This document shows positions 37,201 through 44,847 of a stretch of DNA of 49,315 bases, piece after piece. Each line of letters opens with the position of its first letter. Position 1 is the stretch's first letter. The notes under the pieces were generated by a model that had not been told where the DNA came from, did no database searches, and worked only from the letters and a program-made list of their open reading frames with translations. The stretch is from NCBI GenBank assembly GCA_903919125.1, contig CAIXGS010000023.1, positions 1-49,315 of the forward strand, written 5' to 3'. A program made the translations under genes and the position numbers. The stretch comes from an uncultured Spartobacteria bacterium. Lineage in GTDB: Bacteria; Verrucomicrobiota; Verrucomicrobiia; Chthoniobacterales; Chthoniobacteraceae.

Positions 37201-37752
37201 TTCGATAATTGTCTGAAGGGTTTGCCCTCGAATCAGCTTCATCGAATAGAAGGGCTGGCCGTTGAGATCCTCTCCGACATTATGGATTGGGACGATGTTT
37301 GGATGCGCCAAATCGGCCAGCACTTTGGCTTCCTGTAAAAACTGGGATCGCTGCTCTGCATCTCTCGTCCCAACTACCTTGACGGCAACGACTCGATTAA
37401 GTACGGGGTCTTCAGCAGAATAAATGCGCCCCATGCCGCCCCTCGCGATCTCTTTGCCAAGATGGTATGTTTTTTGAACCGATGCCAAATCTGCGCGCGT
37501 TGATTCTTGCGGATTCAGTTGGTAGGCAATCGTCTGCTCGATGAAGTCTGGAACTGCGGTGGGCCTTTTGGGGGAGTCGCCTGGTAAAATCGTGGCTTGA
37601 TCTCCAGGAGGCAGAGTTTCCTGCACTACATTTTGGTCAGACTCCTCCTCCAAATGATTAGTTTCGGATATTCTCCTGCCTGACATCGCGATTTGGTGTT
37701 GAACGGAACGAATAACGTTTTCACCCAATCCTTGGCCTCGCGCAGGCGGCAT
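34246..37752 (-). CDS. Membrane Ser/Thr protein kinase with C-terminal WD-like propeller
   Basis: A 1168-residue kinase from ATG 37752; TTG 37779 and ATG 37686 are alternatives and none has a clear ribosome site. The PknB-type kinase domain (about 95-385) keeps VAVKVV with the catalytic lysine, HRDIKPDNV, MDWG in place of DFG, and GTPQYMSPEQAE. A membrane helix (near 395-420) is followed by an Ala/Glu-rich coiled stretch. From about 495 to the end there are repeated beta-propeller blades (ALAWHPTLPLLATASDD, LYWSPDGRTLAV). This is a characteristic Planctomycetes-Verrucomicrobia architecture: a cytoplasmic kinase coupled to an outward-facing sensing or scaffolding propeller. Substrates are unknown. 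Confidence 0.92.
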   Translation of the reverse strand: MPPARGQGLGENVIRSVQHQIAMSGRRISETNHLEEESDQNVVQETLPPGDQATILPGDSPKRPTAVPDFIEQTIAYQLNPQESTRADLASVQKTYHLGKEIARGGMGRIYSAEDPVLNRVVAVKVVGTRDAEQRSQFLQEAKVLADLAHPNIVPIHNVGEDLNGQPFYSMKLIRGQTLQTIIEKLRTRSPETLAEFTLQRLLSIFQKACHAIAFAHAKGYLHRDIKPDNVMVGEYGEVLVMDWGLAQKIQRLSPRSETSEESSPHTRYVEGTPQYMSPEQAEGDALDERTDIYALGAVLFASLTLRAPVQGKSLEEVLSKVKRGELNPLISPRDDTHNVGLEAKRSSVPKALQAVVLKAMALKKKKRYASIEQLNEDIDAYLRGFATSAESASFGRLVWLFIGRHRVLSVVLALSMLGATNSAVRLSKSEHEAQANALRATEQARLALENAEQARAEKLIARRAAVDAQIAIAESAERDVAGEEMRHALMHVPEDLRDNRWWYLTKRLDNADWSHSAPSSSGFAECIGHPTQAHILLTLLTNGELRWMDVVKGTSTLIAVVEMSDLKSGMTLSSDRKRLALCRSLPKEAAQTGARARVEVWNLTSGQLEKSLSVAVADKPLVKQVALEFSTDSESLLMSSVEGGGVFLFDLKTEQLRWKREGDGRTFASFSSQTDVALLPQNGDMLLLSGATGKEVRSLSKNGHLTSPKNLHGSRRILAMPEAKSLLYLQAGFWRRIEVKSGNVLGERELPAGSRNWSDLAYLPNAKILVTISYQSPKSAILQAWDVLTQTLVREEPVLFENALTHNWKLVALPAADEVALVQGAKIKVWNLRIQNGTGEYLQPSELRGDAFAFLGDSSRIALLSPLREGRTRFTDVLDLQSADPKIKPTFSALNSLPDSTLSTNSDGKLLLVFSQGEGVPSEASIFGVEQNELSTVQTIKNIPSRYGTMSPNGKLLWTDKGLYNVANGSLLQEVYQIDHERLNETDETPRWIRNDYVAQIAMVNAHEGEGVPATRQICIQLWNAKNGICEKTLVASNALTLAPSPDGTQIAEGGSDMKVRIRDAQSLDELREIRLHDAPIRALAWHPTLPLLATASDDFMVKIVDLRTDTIVETIGRLSGIPDRLYWSPDGRTLAVRRSGRSENEDVAKAKIISTFQPASCSKLTE

Positions 37753-38039
37753 CAACGCTGGGGGGCGCTTTGGATGCAACGGCCAAAAACACTGCTGGCT
37801 TACTGGTGAGGATATTACGCTTCAGAACCAAATGCAGCAAGGCGATGTTGCATCAATGTGAATGCGTCACTTGGAACGCTCCATCAGGGTCGTGTAAATG
37901 AGGACAGTTTGGCGTTGGGCGCGCAAAATTCTAAGAGTCGGCGCGTTGAAGATGTCTAGGCGATGTCGGCCTGACTCTGCATGAGGCGCTTTTCAGCTTT
38001 GTTAAATGTTCTAAGTGCCAAATCTTGAAGAAAACTGGT
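37753..38039. other. 287-bp gap upstream of the kinase gene
   Basis: This non-coding stretch runs from the kinase start to the left copy of the 137-bp repeat. I see no gene, RNA or clear promoter pair. Short frames on the minus strand that read from the repeat into it (37931-38152 and 37956-38267) have no conserved content within this part. Confidence 0.5.
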
Positions 38040-38176
38040 TCTTCTCTCCCGGGAACGCGGAGCCCTAGCTCCGCTTTGACGCCCCAAAAGCTCGGACAGG
38101 CATTGCGGAGCTGGGGCTCCGCGCTCCCAGGTGCTGAGGTCTCTTGAATCATCCAGAAAACTTAAATAGGTGGTAT
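38040..38176 (+). repeat. Left copy of a 137-bp inverted repeat with REP-like hairpins
   Basis: Identical over all 137 bases to the reverse complement of 49179-49315. It contains two palindromes with the same 7-bp arms GCGGAGC/GCTCCGC: 38057-38074 (loop CCTA) and 38105-38122 (loop TGGG). The 24-base blocks around them (from 38051 and up to 38128) are near-exact reverse complements of each other, so the element is a REP doublet (BIME-like). Its inner edge at 38176 abuts the SMP-30 remnant. No transposase gene is in the window. The outer boundary could lie further left, since the second copy is cut by the window end. Confidence 0.93.
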
Positions 38177-38410
38177 GAGAACTCGCTATGTACCGACGAT
38201 TGTTTTTGGGCCCTCCAAACGTCAAATTCGCACACCGCTCCGGCAGACGAATGAAACCAATTGGCACGCCCTCAGCATTAAAAAATCTTCACTCCGTCGG
38301 GCGACTGCAATTTGCGCCTGGACTGCCATTGCTGCCCCAGCCGCACCAAAGATTCCCTCCCGTATCAACCTTGAAGCCATAGATGGAAGCGGGACCGTTG
38401 GGAACCCAGA
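38177..38410 (-). pseudogene. SMP-30/gluconolactonase C-terminal remnant, frameshifted
   Basis: On the minus strand one frame gives GPASIYGFKVDTGGNLWCGWG, and after a shift the next gives DGVKIF; after a second shift at the T run (38285-38280, six bases where five would keep frame) NAEGVPIGFIRLPERCANL and TFGGPKNNR follow. Together these match the order of conserved C-terminal blocks of SMP-30/gluconolactonase enzymes, calcium-dependent lactonases and sugar-acid hydrolases. About 80 residues are left, with no N-terminal part and no start. The 3' end runs directly into the 137-bp repeat, which replaces the normal C-terminus. It lies 43 bp after the DUF1552 gene. Confidence 0.75.
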
Positions 38411-38452
38411 TGCGCGGGATACCATGACAAAAAGCGCAGCTAAAAATGCCGA

Positions 38453-39784
38453 CTAAATTTCCTCAAGCATCGACTTCGCATCACCGAAAGCCTTCGGGCG
38501 GACGTCCATTTTGTCCATCATCGACATAAACAGGCGGCAAAGTTGGCGCTCCGGTTTGTCCTTATAGTCTAACACGCGACCGCCTTTTATACGGCCGCCC
38601 GCTCCACCGAGCAGTATGACGGGGAGCTGATCGTTGTCGTGCTTGGCACCGGCCATCATGCTGGAGCAATGCAGGAGCATCGTGTTGTCGAGCAGAGTGC
38701 GCGGGCCTTCCTGAATGGCATCCATTTTCCGAGCGAGATAAGCGGTCTGCTCCAGAAAAAATTGATTTACCACAAGCCAGTCAGCCGCGTCTGAATGCGA
38801 AAGCAAATGATGAATCATGTAGTCAATTCCGCTGCCCACCTGCTGAATACTCGAGAGGTTAGGAAAACGAAGCGCACTATGGTCGTTGTTGAGCTTCAGC
38901 GTCGTGATCCGCGTGGTATCCGTTTGGAAACCAAGCACCAAGATATCGCACATGAGTCGCATGTGTTCAGCAATATCCTGAGGGATTCCATCGGCAGGGC
39001 GCGGAATGTTCGGTTTCTCCAGCGTCGGTCGCCAGCCCTGCAATTCGCCTCGCTTGCCGGCGTTTTCAATGCGCTTCTCCACGTCCCGCACAGACTCCAG
39101 ATACTCGTCGAGTTTGCTTTGATCCGCCCGGCTAATATCGCGCCGTAAATCCTGCGCGTCAGCTAGTACCGCATCGAGAACGCTTTTATCTCCAAGTGCA
39201 ACCTCGTTTTTAAAGAGTCTGTCAAAGGCGAGAGCAGGGTAAATTTCCAGCGGCGTCGGGGTGGTCGGTGAGCTCCAAGAAATGTGGGAGCTGTAGAGCA
39301 TCGAATAATTCTTGTGCACCGAGGGGTTAGCTAGCTCACAGCCGAGGACAAGACTAGGAACCTTTGTGGACCGGCCGTAAGTCTGAGCCAGAAGTTGATC
39401 CATGCTCGTGCCGGAACGGATTTCGCCCCCAGAGGCGATGGGCGCCCCAGAGAGCATGTTCCCAGTCTGGGAACTGTGGATATTCCCCTTCCTCGCTTCC
39501 TCGTGATAAAGCCCGCGCAGGAAGACGAGTTTCTCACGAAAATCCCCCAGCGGTTGGAGCACTTTACCTAACTCCATGGCACTCCCCTCGCCCTTTGCCC
39601 ACCATTCCTTGGAGTGAAAGCCATTTCCAGAAAACAACACGGCGAGCCTCACGGGCGCTTCACTCGCAGGTTTGTTACGGGTGGGGTCATCCCCCCAAAC
39701 ATTGTAGGATTCCAACCAGGGAAGAGCCATGCTAACGCCCAGACCCCGAAGAAAGGCGCGGCGCGAGAAGTGGTGTGTTTTCAT
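38453..39784 (-). CDS. DUF1552 protein, Tat-exported
   Basis: A 443-residue protein of the DUF1552 family, almost confined to Planctomycetes and Verrucomicrobia and usually encoded next to DUF1592/cytochrome-like proteins, as here. From ATG 39784 it has a twin-arginine signal (SRRAFLRGLGVSMALPWLE). The family blocks FSGNGFHSKEWWAKGEG, LGCELANPSVHKNYSMLYSS and MLLHCSSMMAGAKHDND are present. The function is unknown; export in folded form suggests a cofactor or metal. It begins 32 bp after the DUF1592 gene and is the last intact gene of the cluster. Confidence 0.92.
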   Translation of the reverse strand: MKTHHFSRRAFLRGLGVSMALPWLESYNVWGDDPTRNKPASEAPVRLAVLFSGNGFHSKEWWAKGEGSAMELGKVLQPLGDFREKLVFLRGLYHEEARKGNIHSSQTGNMLSGAPIASGGEIRSGTSMDQLLAQTYGRSTKVPSLVLGCELANPSVHKNYSMLYSSHISWSSPTTPTPLEIYPALAFDRLFKNEVALGDKSVLDAVLADAQDLRRDISRADQSKLDEYLESVRDVEKRIENAGKRGELQGWRPTLEKPNIPRPADGIPQDIAEHMRLMCDILVLGFQTDTTRITTLKLNNDHSALRFPNLSSIQQVGSGIDYMIHHLLSHSDAADWLVVNQFFLEQTAYLARKMDAIQEGPRTLLDNTMLLHCSSMMAGAKHDNDQLPVILLGGAGGRIKGGRVLDYKDKPERQLCRLFMSMMDKMDVRPKAFGDAKSMLEEI

Positions 39785-39816
39785 TTTTGGGTGATGGCGA
39801 GGAGGTGATAACAAAA

Positions 39817-42800
39817 CTAATGATTCGAGACGCTTGCGAAGTCCTTTCCGCGAACCTCCCGAAACTGTGGGCTGGTTACAATGAGTCTGAACGCATTTTC
39901 GAGCTTATATTCATGTGTTTTTAACTCATTAACCATTTCCGTGATAAGCGGCTTATCGGAAAGTCGGACGCTGCGACCCAAAGCATACCCCAGCAACTTC
40001 CGGCAGAACTGCCTCAGGAAGTCGTCGCTGCGCTGACTCAAAAGCGCCTCCCTAAGACCGACCAAGCCAACAATCGGGGTCCCGTCCGGAAGTGTGGTAT
40101 GGGTATCGATTGGGAGACCTGCGGAGTCGCTGCTCCGCGCGCGGCCAATAGCGTCAAATCCTTCCAGAGCAAACCCGAAGGGATCGATTCGCTTATGGCA
40201 ATTTGCGCAAACAGCGTCCGAGCTGTGTTTTTCGATCAGCTCCCGTTCAGTAAGTCCCTGTGGCGCTTCCTCCGGTAAAATGGGCACACCCTTGGGTGGG
40301 CGCGGCAACTTATCGCCAAGAACCACCTCGCTCAACCAGTTCCCCCTGAGGATAGGGCTAGTCCGCGACGCTCCACTCTGTTTGGCCAGCGTGCTGGCGA
40401 AGCCAAGGATGCCACCGCGCCCCTTCTCTCGCAAACCCTCAACCCGTTGCCAGTCTTCGCCCTGAATCGTGATCCCGTAATGCGCTGCCAGTGTCCCATC
40501 GACGAAGGTATGGTCCGCATCGAGCAAGGAGAGCACCGAACGGTTTTCTGTAAATAAATCTATGAAAAAGCGAACGGCTTCTTCCTGCATGGCGCCCCTG
40601 ACCGTTTTGAAGGTTGGAAAATGGCGTTCACTTTTTTCGTCAAGCGTCTCGATATCGCGAATGTGCAGCCATTGGCAGCCAAATTCTGTAGCGAGCCTCC
40701 GAACACGCGCATCCTTGAGCATCCGCTGGGTTTGTTCGAACAAGACCCTCGGATCATTGAGTGTTCCGTTTCTTGCTGTCGCGAGAAGAGCCTCATCTGG
40801 TGGCCCTGACCAAAGGAAATAACTCAACCGCGTGGCAAGTTCCCAAGGATTCACCGGAGCCGCCTTTAAGCCGGGAACGGGCCGTTCTCCCCTGTAAAGA
40901 AATGCTGGGGCGACGAGAGTTCGCGCCAAGAGCATTTTAATCGCCACAGCGTGCGGAATACCTTCGTTTCGAAATTTTTGGTAAAGTGAACGAAGCTCGC
41001 CCTGTTCTCGGGCGGCAAGCGGGCGGCGCCAGGCACGCGCTGCGAAATCCATAGCAGCCTGTACGTGCACAGGTTCGGCCTCCACGAGACGTTGCTTAAA
41101 GGTAGCTGCCGCCTTTTGGATGGGCTCACGCAACGGGGCCAGACGTTTGTCGCCATTTGGCTTATCGGGACCGTCCTGCGTGGAGAACTGCCAGATTTGT
41201 TCAAAAGCACCAACGGATGTCAGCGCATCTTGACTCACGAAATGGAGCTCGTCCCATAAGCGATCTATCTGATTCTTTTGATCCGCATCAAGCATCAGCT
41301 CCGAGAGCGCCTGATCCTCCCGATGAAACAAGGTGAGCGTCACGACTTCATCGGAAGGCACAATCTTCGCGTAACAAAGAGCCGCAGGGAATAGTTTGCG
41401 AAAATCAGCAAAAGCAGCCTCAAAACGAGCCCGTGCAGGGCTAGCGTCATGAACGAGAATAGGCGTTTCAAAAGCAACCGTTGTGGCGCTGTTGGTCCAT
41501 GCTCCACTCTGTGTTTGCGCCTTGGAGGCAGTGTATTGAAGGCCACTGTGCTGCGAGGGCCGGGTCGTGGAGGCCTGCATTTGTACGCTGGCCTCAGCGC
41601 CGCTCTGTGGATGGAGACGCCCTGTCGCCACAAACTCGGCCCCCTCGATTAATTGCGCAGGGAGCCGCACTTCAATGAGGTTCGGAGCCCGCACACACAA
41701 CGCGCCCGGCGGCACAACTTCCCCCTTGGGGTGCTTTCCAAAACGGGATTGATCCAGGCCATGGGGAGAAGGCGAGCCGTCATCACTAGCTGGTGCTGAA
41801 TAAAGAATCGAGCCAAGCAAGGGGCCGTTTAAGGCGAGCATCTGAGCGTAAAGCGCCTTCTCCAGACTGCCGGGAGCGAGGGTGGATATCTCTTTTTGCA
41901 ACAGTGTTCGAAGTTGCTGCGCAATCTCAGCCCGCACGAGCGCGTCTTTGGAATGACGCCATTCCGATAAAAGTGATCCCTTTGGAATCACGCCCGAAAC
42001 TCCCCGCTGCTCGGGTTCTCCAAAAAAATGCCACACGTCTTTATTGCCGTGACTGTCCGCATGAGGGTTACCCGCGAGGATATTTGGGGAGAGTTCCTTA
42101 GCGGCATTCCATTCCGTTTTCCCATCGCTAATGGAGAGTTCGATTCCAGTAAGATCGCAAGCGTGGTCGCCATTCTTTGGACCGATGACAATTGCAATCG
42201 CGTCCCCTTTGAGCACTTGGATGCCTTCATGCTTTCCTAATTCAACGAGCTTGGCGCCATCGCTTTCTCCCCTTGCCAAAGTTTCCAGAGTGTTTCCCTT
42301 CCGCAATTGAAGCTCCCATGTGATTCCATTTCCACAGCCCGTGTGCACGTCTTGGACGCTCCCAGTGATTTGCAAGGTTCCTTCGATGGGACTTTTCCAC
42401 GCAATGACCGCCGCAAGCTTTGCTGAGGGATGAGCCGCGATGCTGTAAGGCTTCATCGTCCCTGGCAGACGCACCGTTTGATCCGAGGAGTTTGCTTGAA
42501 TGCTGAACGCTGCGTCCCCTTTCCAACCTTTGACAAAGTTGTAGTCAGGCGTGCTCTCCATTTTAGTGGTGAGTAACGGGCCCAAATTCACCCCTCCAGC
42601 GGTCCCAATACCCAAATAGCGCAGCCAATCTGTGAGTAGCGCCTCCGAAACACCGTGTCTGACCGCCAGCTTTGCGACATCCGTACGGCTCTTTTCAAAC
42701 TCCGCCTCGTGGGCAGCCGCAAGGCAACTTTCCAGGGAGGCAACCACTTCCAACCGACGGGCCGCGAGTTGCTGCAAGGCGGCACGCACGTCTTTAAGGC

Positions 42801-43989
42801 GTAAGTCAGGGCGCCCCGCGACGACGAGCCTGGCGTCTTCCCAAATCGCAAAGTCCTGCGCGTTCCCATCTCCTGCATCGCCCGTGGAGAGATAGAGAGT
42901 GAGATCGCTCCCATCAACCGGCGGGGCGAGCTTCAGTTTAATTTCATGCTTCGCCGTGAGTGGGGTGATCGGCTCCATCCAAGACTTGGGACCATCCACT
43001 TTTCCAAGGTGACCAATACTGTTGAGTTTCCACAACGATTGCTGCCACGGTTCGATGTCAGCGGCTTGCAATGTTCCCGCAGCGTATTTGGCTCTCAGCG
43101 TATCGAGAAGTTGGGAAGGCTGTTTTCCATTGAGGGCCGCGCGCAGGGTCTCGAGATATCGGGCACTCAAACCAGACGCATTTTCCTTTCCCTGAAGGGC
43201 TGCAAGATATTTAGCCAAGGGGATGCGCCCCCCAGAGCCGGTATTTAATTTAATCCCCTGCTGCACAACCTCAGTGGCAGTTCCATCGGTTGAAAAACGC
43301 GAGTAGAACGCTCGGATTTTTGCGAGGATTTCATTAGTCCAATCACGCGCAGAGACGTTTTCAGAAAACCAGATTCCCTCCGGAGTGAGCACCGCATGGG
43401 AAGCGACGTTCTTCGCGGCGTCCAAATATTTCCCCAACAACGAGGGAGACATCACCAAGGCTGCCCCTACGTTTGTGAAGCCTTCGCCTGCGGCACCGTC
43501 GACGGGAAACTCTTTGGCAGGATCCAAAGTGGTCACCCCAGTGAGGTCTCTCACCGAATAGGTGTATTCCATGTTGGAGAGGCGTCGTAAAACAACCGGA
43601 CCAGGATCACCAGCACTCGCGAAGGCGATTTCATCAAGGGTGCCCTGCAACCAGTGAGTGAGGATCCGAAGCTGTTCAGGAGTAGGCTTCGGCTTGTCCC
43701 TTGGTGGCATTTCCTTATCGCGAATCTGCTCCAAAGCATGTTCCCAGACAATGGGATCAGCCTTAATCTCGGCCAAGTCATGGAAGCGCTCTAAGTCCAA
43801 GTCGCCCTTCTGCTTTTCAGTGGAATGGCAGGTGATGCAGTACTCTTTTAGAATGGGTTGGACGTTATCCCTAAATTCATCCTTGGCGGACTTTACCTCG
43901 CCGCGTGCCACGGATGACAAAAAGAGCCACGCAAGACCAAGAGCGCAGTGGAGCCGCTCATTTCCATATCTAAAAGGGTGCAGGCGCAT
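39817..43989 (-). CDS. Giant PSC/DUF1587-1592-1588-1585 cytochrome-like protein
   Basis: A 1390-residue secreted protein. After a signal peptide (about 1-30) there is a planctomycete-type cytochrome c domain with haem motif CITCH at 51-55, then DUF1587 (RRLSNMEYTYSVRDLTG, near 130). The middle of about 600 residues is long and contains beta-rich segments resembling carbohydrate-binding modules. DUF1592 follows (ELATRLSYFLWSGPPDEALL), then DUF1588 with a second haem-type motif CANCH at 1261-1265, and a C-terminal DUF1585 (FRLIVTSPQF). It is probably an extracytoplasmic redox protein acting with DUF1552. It starts at ATG 43989, 20 bp after the GntR gene. Confidence 0.92.
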   Translation of the reverse strand: MRLHPFRYGNERLHCALGLAWLFLSSVARGEVKSAKDEFRDNVQPILKEYCITCHSTEKQKGDLDLERFHDLAEIKADPIVWEHALEQIRDKEMPPRDKPKPTPEQLRILTHWLQGTLDEIAFASAGDPGPVVLRRLSNMEYTYSVRDLTGVTTLDPAKEFPVDGAAGEGFTNVGAALVMSPSLLGKYLDAAKNVASHAVLTPEGIWFSENVSARDWTNEILAKIRAFYSRFSTDGTATEVVQQGIKLNTGSGGRIPLAKYLAALQGKENASGLSARYLETLRAALNGKQPSQLLDTLRAKYAAGTLQAADIEPWQQSLWKLNSIGHLGKVDGPKSWMEPITPLTAKHEIKLKLAPPVDGSDLTLYLSTGDAGDGNAQDFAIWEDARLVVAGRPDLRLKDVRAALQQLAARRLEVVASLESCLAAAHEAEFEKSRTDVAKLAVRHGVSEALLTDWLRYLGIGTAGGVNLGPLLTTKMESTPDYNFVKGWKGDAAFSIQANSSDQTVRLPGTMKPYSIAAHPSAKLAAVIAWKSPIEGTLQITGSVQDVHTGCGNGITWELQLRKGNTLETLARGESDGAKLVELGKHEGIQVLKGDAIAIVIGPKNGDHACDLTGIELSISDGKTEWNAAKELSPNILAGNPHADSHGNKDVWHFFGEPEQRGVSGVIPKGSLLSEWRHSKDALVRAEIAQQLRTLLQKEISTLAPGSLEKALYAQMLALNGPLLGSILYSAPASDDGSPSPHGLDQSRFGKHPKGEVVPPGALCVRAPNLIEVRLPAQLIEGAEFVATGRLHPQSGAEASVQMQASTTRPSQHSGLQYTASKAQTQSGAWTNSATTVAFETPILVHDASPARARFEAAFADFRKLFPAALCYAKIVPSDEVVTLTLFHREDQALSELMLDADQKNQIDRLWDELHFVSQDALTSVGAFEQIWQFSTQDGPDKPNGDKRLAPLREPIQKAAATFKQRLVEAEPVHVQAAMDFAARAWRRPLAAREQGELRSLYQKFRNEGIPHAVAIKMLLARTLVAPAFLYRGERPVPGLKAAPVNPWELATRLSYFLWSGPPDEALLATARNGTLNDPRVLFEQTQRMLKDARVRRLATEFGCQWLHIRDIETLDEKSERHFPTFKTVRGAMQEEAVRFFIDLFTENRSVLSLLDADHTFVDGTLAAHYGITIQGEDWQRVEGLREKGRGGILGFASTLAKQSGASRTSPILRGNWLSEVVLGDKLPRPPKGVPILPEEAPQGLTERELIEKHSSDAVCANCHKRIDPFGFALEGFDAIGRARSSDSAGLPIDTHTTLPDGTPIVGLVGLREALLSQRSDDFLRQFCRKLLGYALGRSVRLSDKPLITEMVNELKTHEYKLENAFRLIVTSPQFREVRGKDFASVSNH

Positions 43990-44009
43990 GAGAAAATTCC
44001 TCCAAGCGT

Positions 44010-44702
44010 TTAGGCCATCGCGCCGTCAAGACCCTGATTGTACATCGGCGCCCATTCCATGGAATCTTCGATATGCGCAGCCATGGTTTGAGCCGCTTTC
44101 TCCGGACTCCCCGATGCCAGCGCTGCCAATAAGCGGCGATGCGCACTAACGGTTATTTGGCGAGGCTCGAAGGCGAGGCTTTGTTGATTGCGATGCAGTT
44201 TCGCAAGGCACATCTCAAATTGGCGGCGAATGCTCTGCCAGAGTGTCAGGACACGCTTATTATCTCCACGCAGCATCACATACTCATGCAGATCGATATC
44301 CAGACGACTCAGCTCCGCAAGGGTCGATGCATTGACTTGAGCCTTAAGGTTCACCTCGATCCACGCCGTATCTCCTGAAGTCCAGCGCGCGGCAGCGCGA
44401 CGCGCCCCCATACTTTCCAGTGCAACTCGCGCGTCACGAATTTCAAGGAAGTCGCTTTCCACAAGAATTCGCACTCTTGTGCGTCCGGTAGCCTGAAATT
44501 CCACAAGTCCCTCGCTCTCCAACTCAATCAAAGCCTCTCGGATCGGTGCACGACTAAAACCAAACCGCTTCGCAAGAACGGGCTCAGCAAGTGAGACTCC
44601 AGGTTCGAGTTTTCCCGAAATGATCTCTGCGCGCAGCGAGGAAACGACCTCGAAGGCGAGATTTCTGCGGGCGAGCGAGACGGAAGGGATAAGTGAAGTC
44701 AT
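44010..44702 (-). CDS. GntR-family transcriptional regulator, FCD subfamily
   Basis: A 230-residue regulator from ATG 44702. Residues about 14-78 form the GntR winged helix-turn-helix (RFGFSRAPIREALIELESEGLV). The rest is an all-helical FCD effector domain with the metal-binding Asp/His set: LDIDLHEYV, SAHRRLL and AAHIED. NanR, the sialic acid regulator of E. coli, belongs to this subfamily, and the gene sits next to sialic-acid-type genes, so a 2-keto-acid or sialic acid effector is likely but inferred. A perfect inverted repeat lies 16 bp upstream of the start and is the expected autoregulatory site. The giant PSC gene follows after 20 bp. Confidence 0.92.
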   Translation of the reverse strand: MTSLIPSVSLARRNLAFEVVSSLRAEIISGKLEPGVSLAEPVLAKRFGFSRAPIREALIELESEGLVEFQATGRTRVRILVESDFLEIRDARVALESMGARRAAARWTSGDTAWIEVNLKAQVNASTLAELSRLDIDLHEYVMLRGDNKRVLTLWQSIRRQFEMCLAKLHRNQQSLAFEPRQITVSAHRRLLAALASGSPEKAAQTMAAHIEDSMEWAPMYNQGLDGAMA

Positions 44703-44718
44703 TCGAGGAATCAAAAAT

Positions 44719-44753
44719 TGTCGACACTTTTAAACAACCCAAAAGTGTCGACA
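44719..44753 (-). promoter_or_regulatory. Perfect 13-bp inverted repeat, likely GntR operator
   Basis: TGTCGACACTTTT (44719-44731) and AAAAGTGTCGACA (44741-44753) are exact reverse complements separated by 9 bp. Each arm also contains the self-complementary TGTCGACA, with centres 27 bp apart. The site ends 16 bp before the gntR start. FCD-type GntR proteins bind short palindromes of TNGTNNNACNA type, which the TTGTCGACACTT arm resembles. Read as RNA on the minus strand it also forms a 13-bp hairpin followed by ATTTTT, so an attenuator or terminator after the sialidase gene is a second possibility. Confidence 0.75.
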
Positions 44754-44847
44754 GTCTTTGGCCTATTTAACCACTCCGCTCAAAAATCGCTAAAAAGTGA
44801 GATTTCCCTGCCCGCCGCGTCCCCCCAGAAATCCCCTCACCCACAAC

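Noticed and set aside
38040-38176. Insertion sequence end or integrase attachment site
   Set aside because: No transposase or integrase gene, no tRNA gene and no target-site duplication could be seen; the internal palindromes fit a REP-like element better.
37956-38267. Minus-strand frame of 103 codons crossing the left 137-bp repeat
   Set aside because: Only its first part (about 30 codons) matches SMP-30 sequence; the rest is translated REP-like repeat. It is better described as a pseudogene remnant plus repeat than as a gene.
40000-43900. Several plus-strand frames of 60-120 codons opposite the giant PSC gene
   Set aside because: They are shadows of a strongly conserved minus-strand gene, with Arg/Ser/Ala-biased composition and no motifs.
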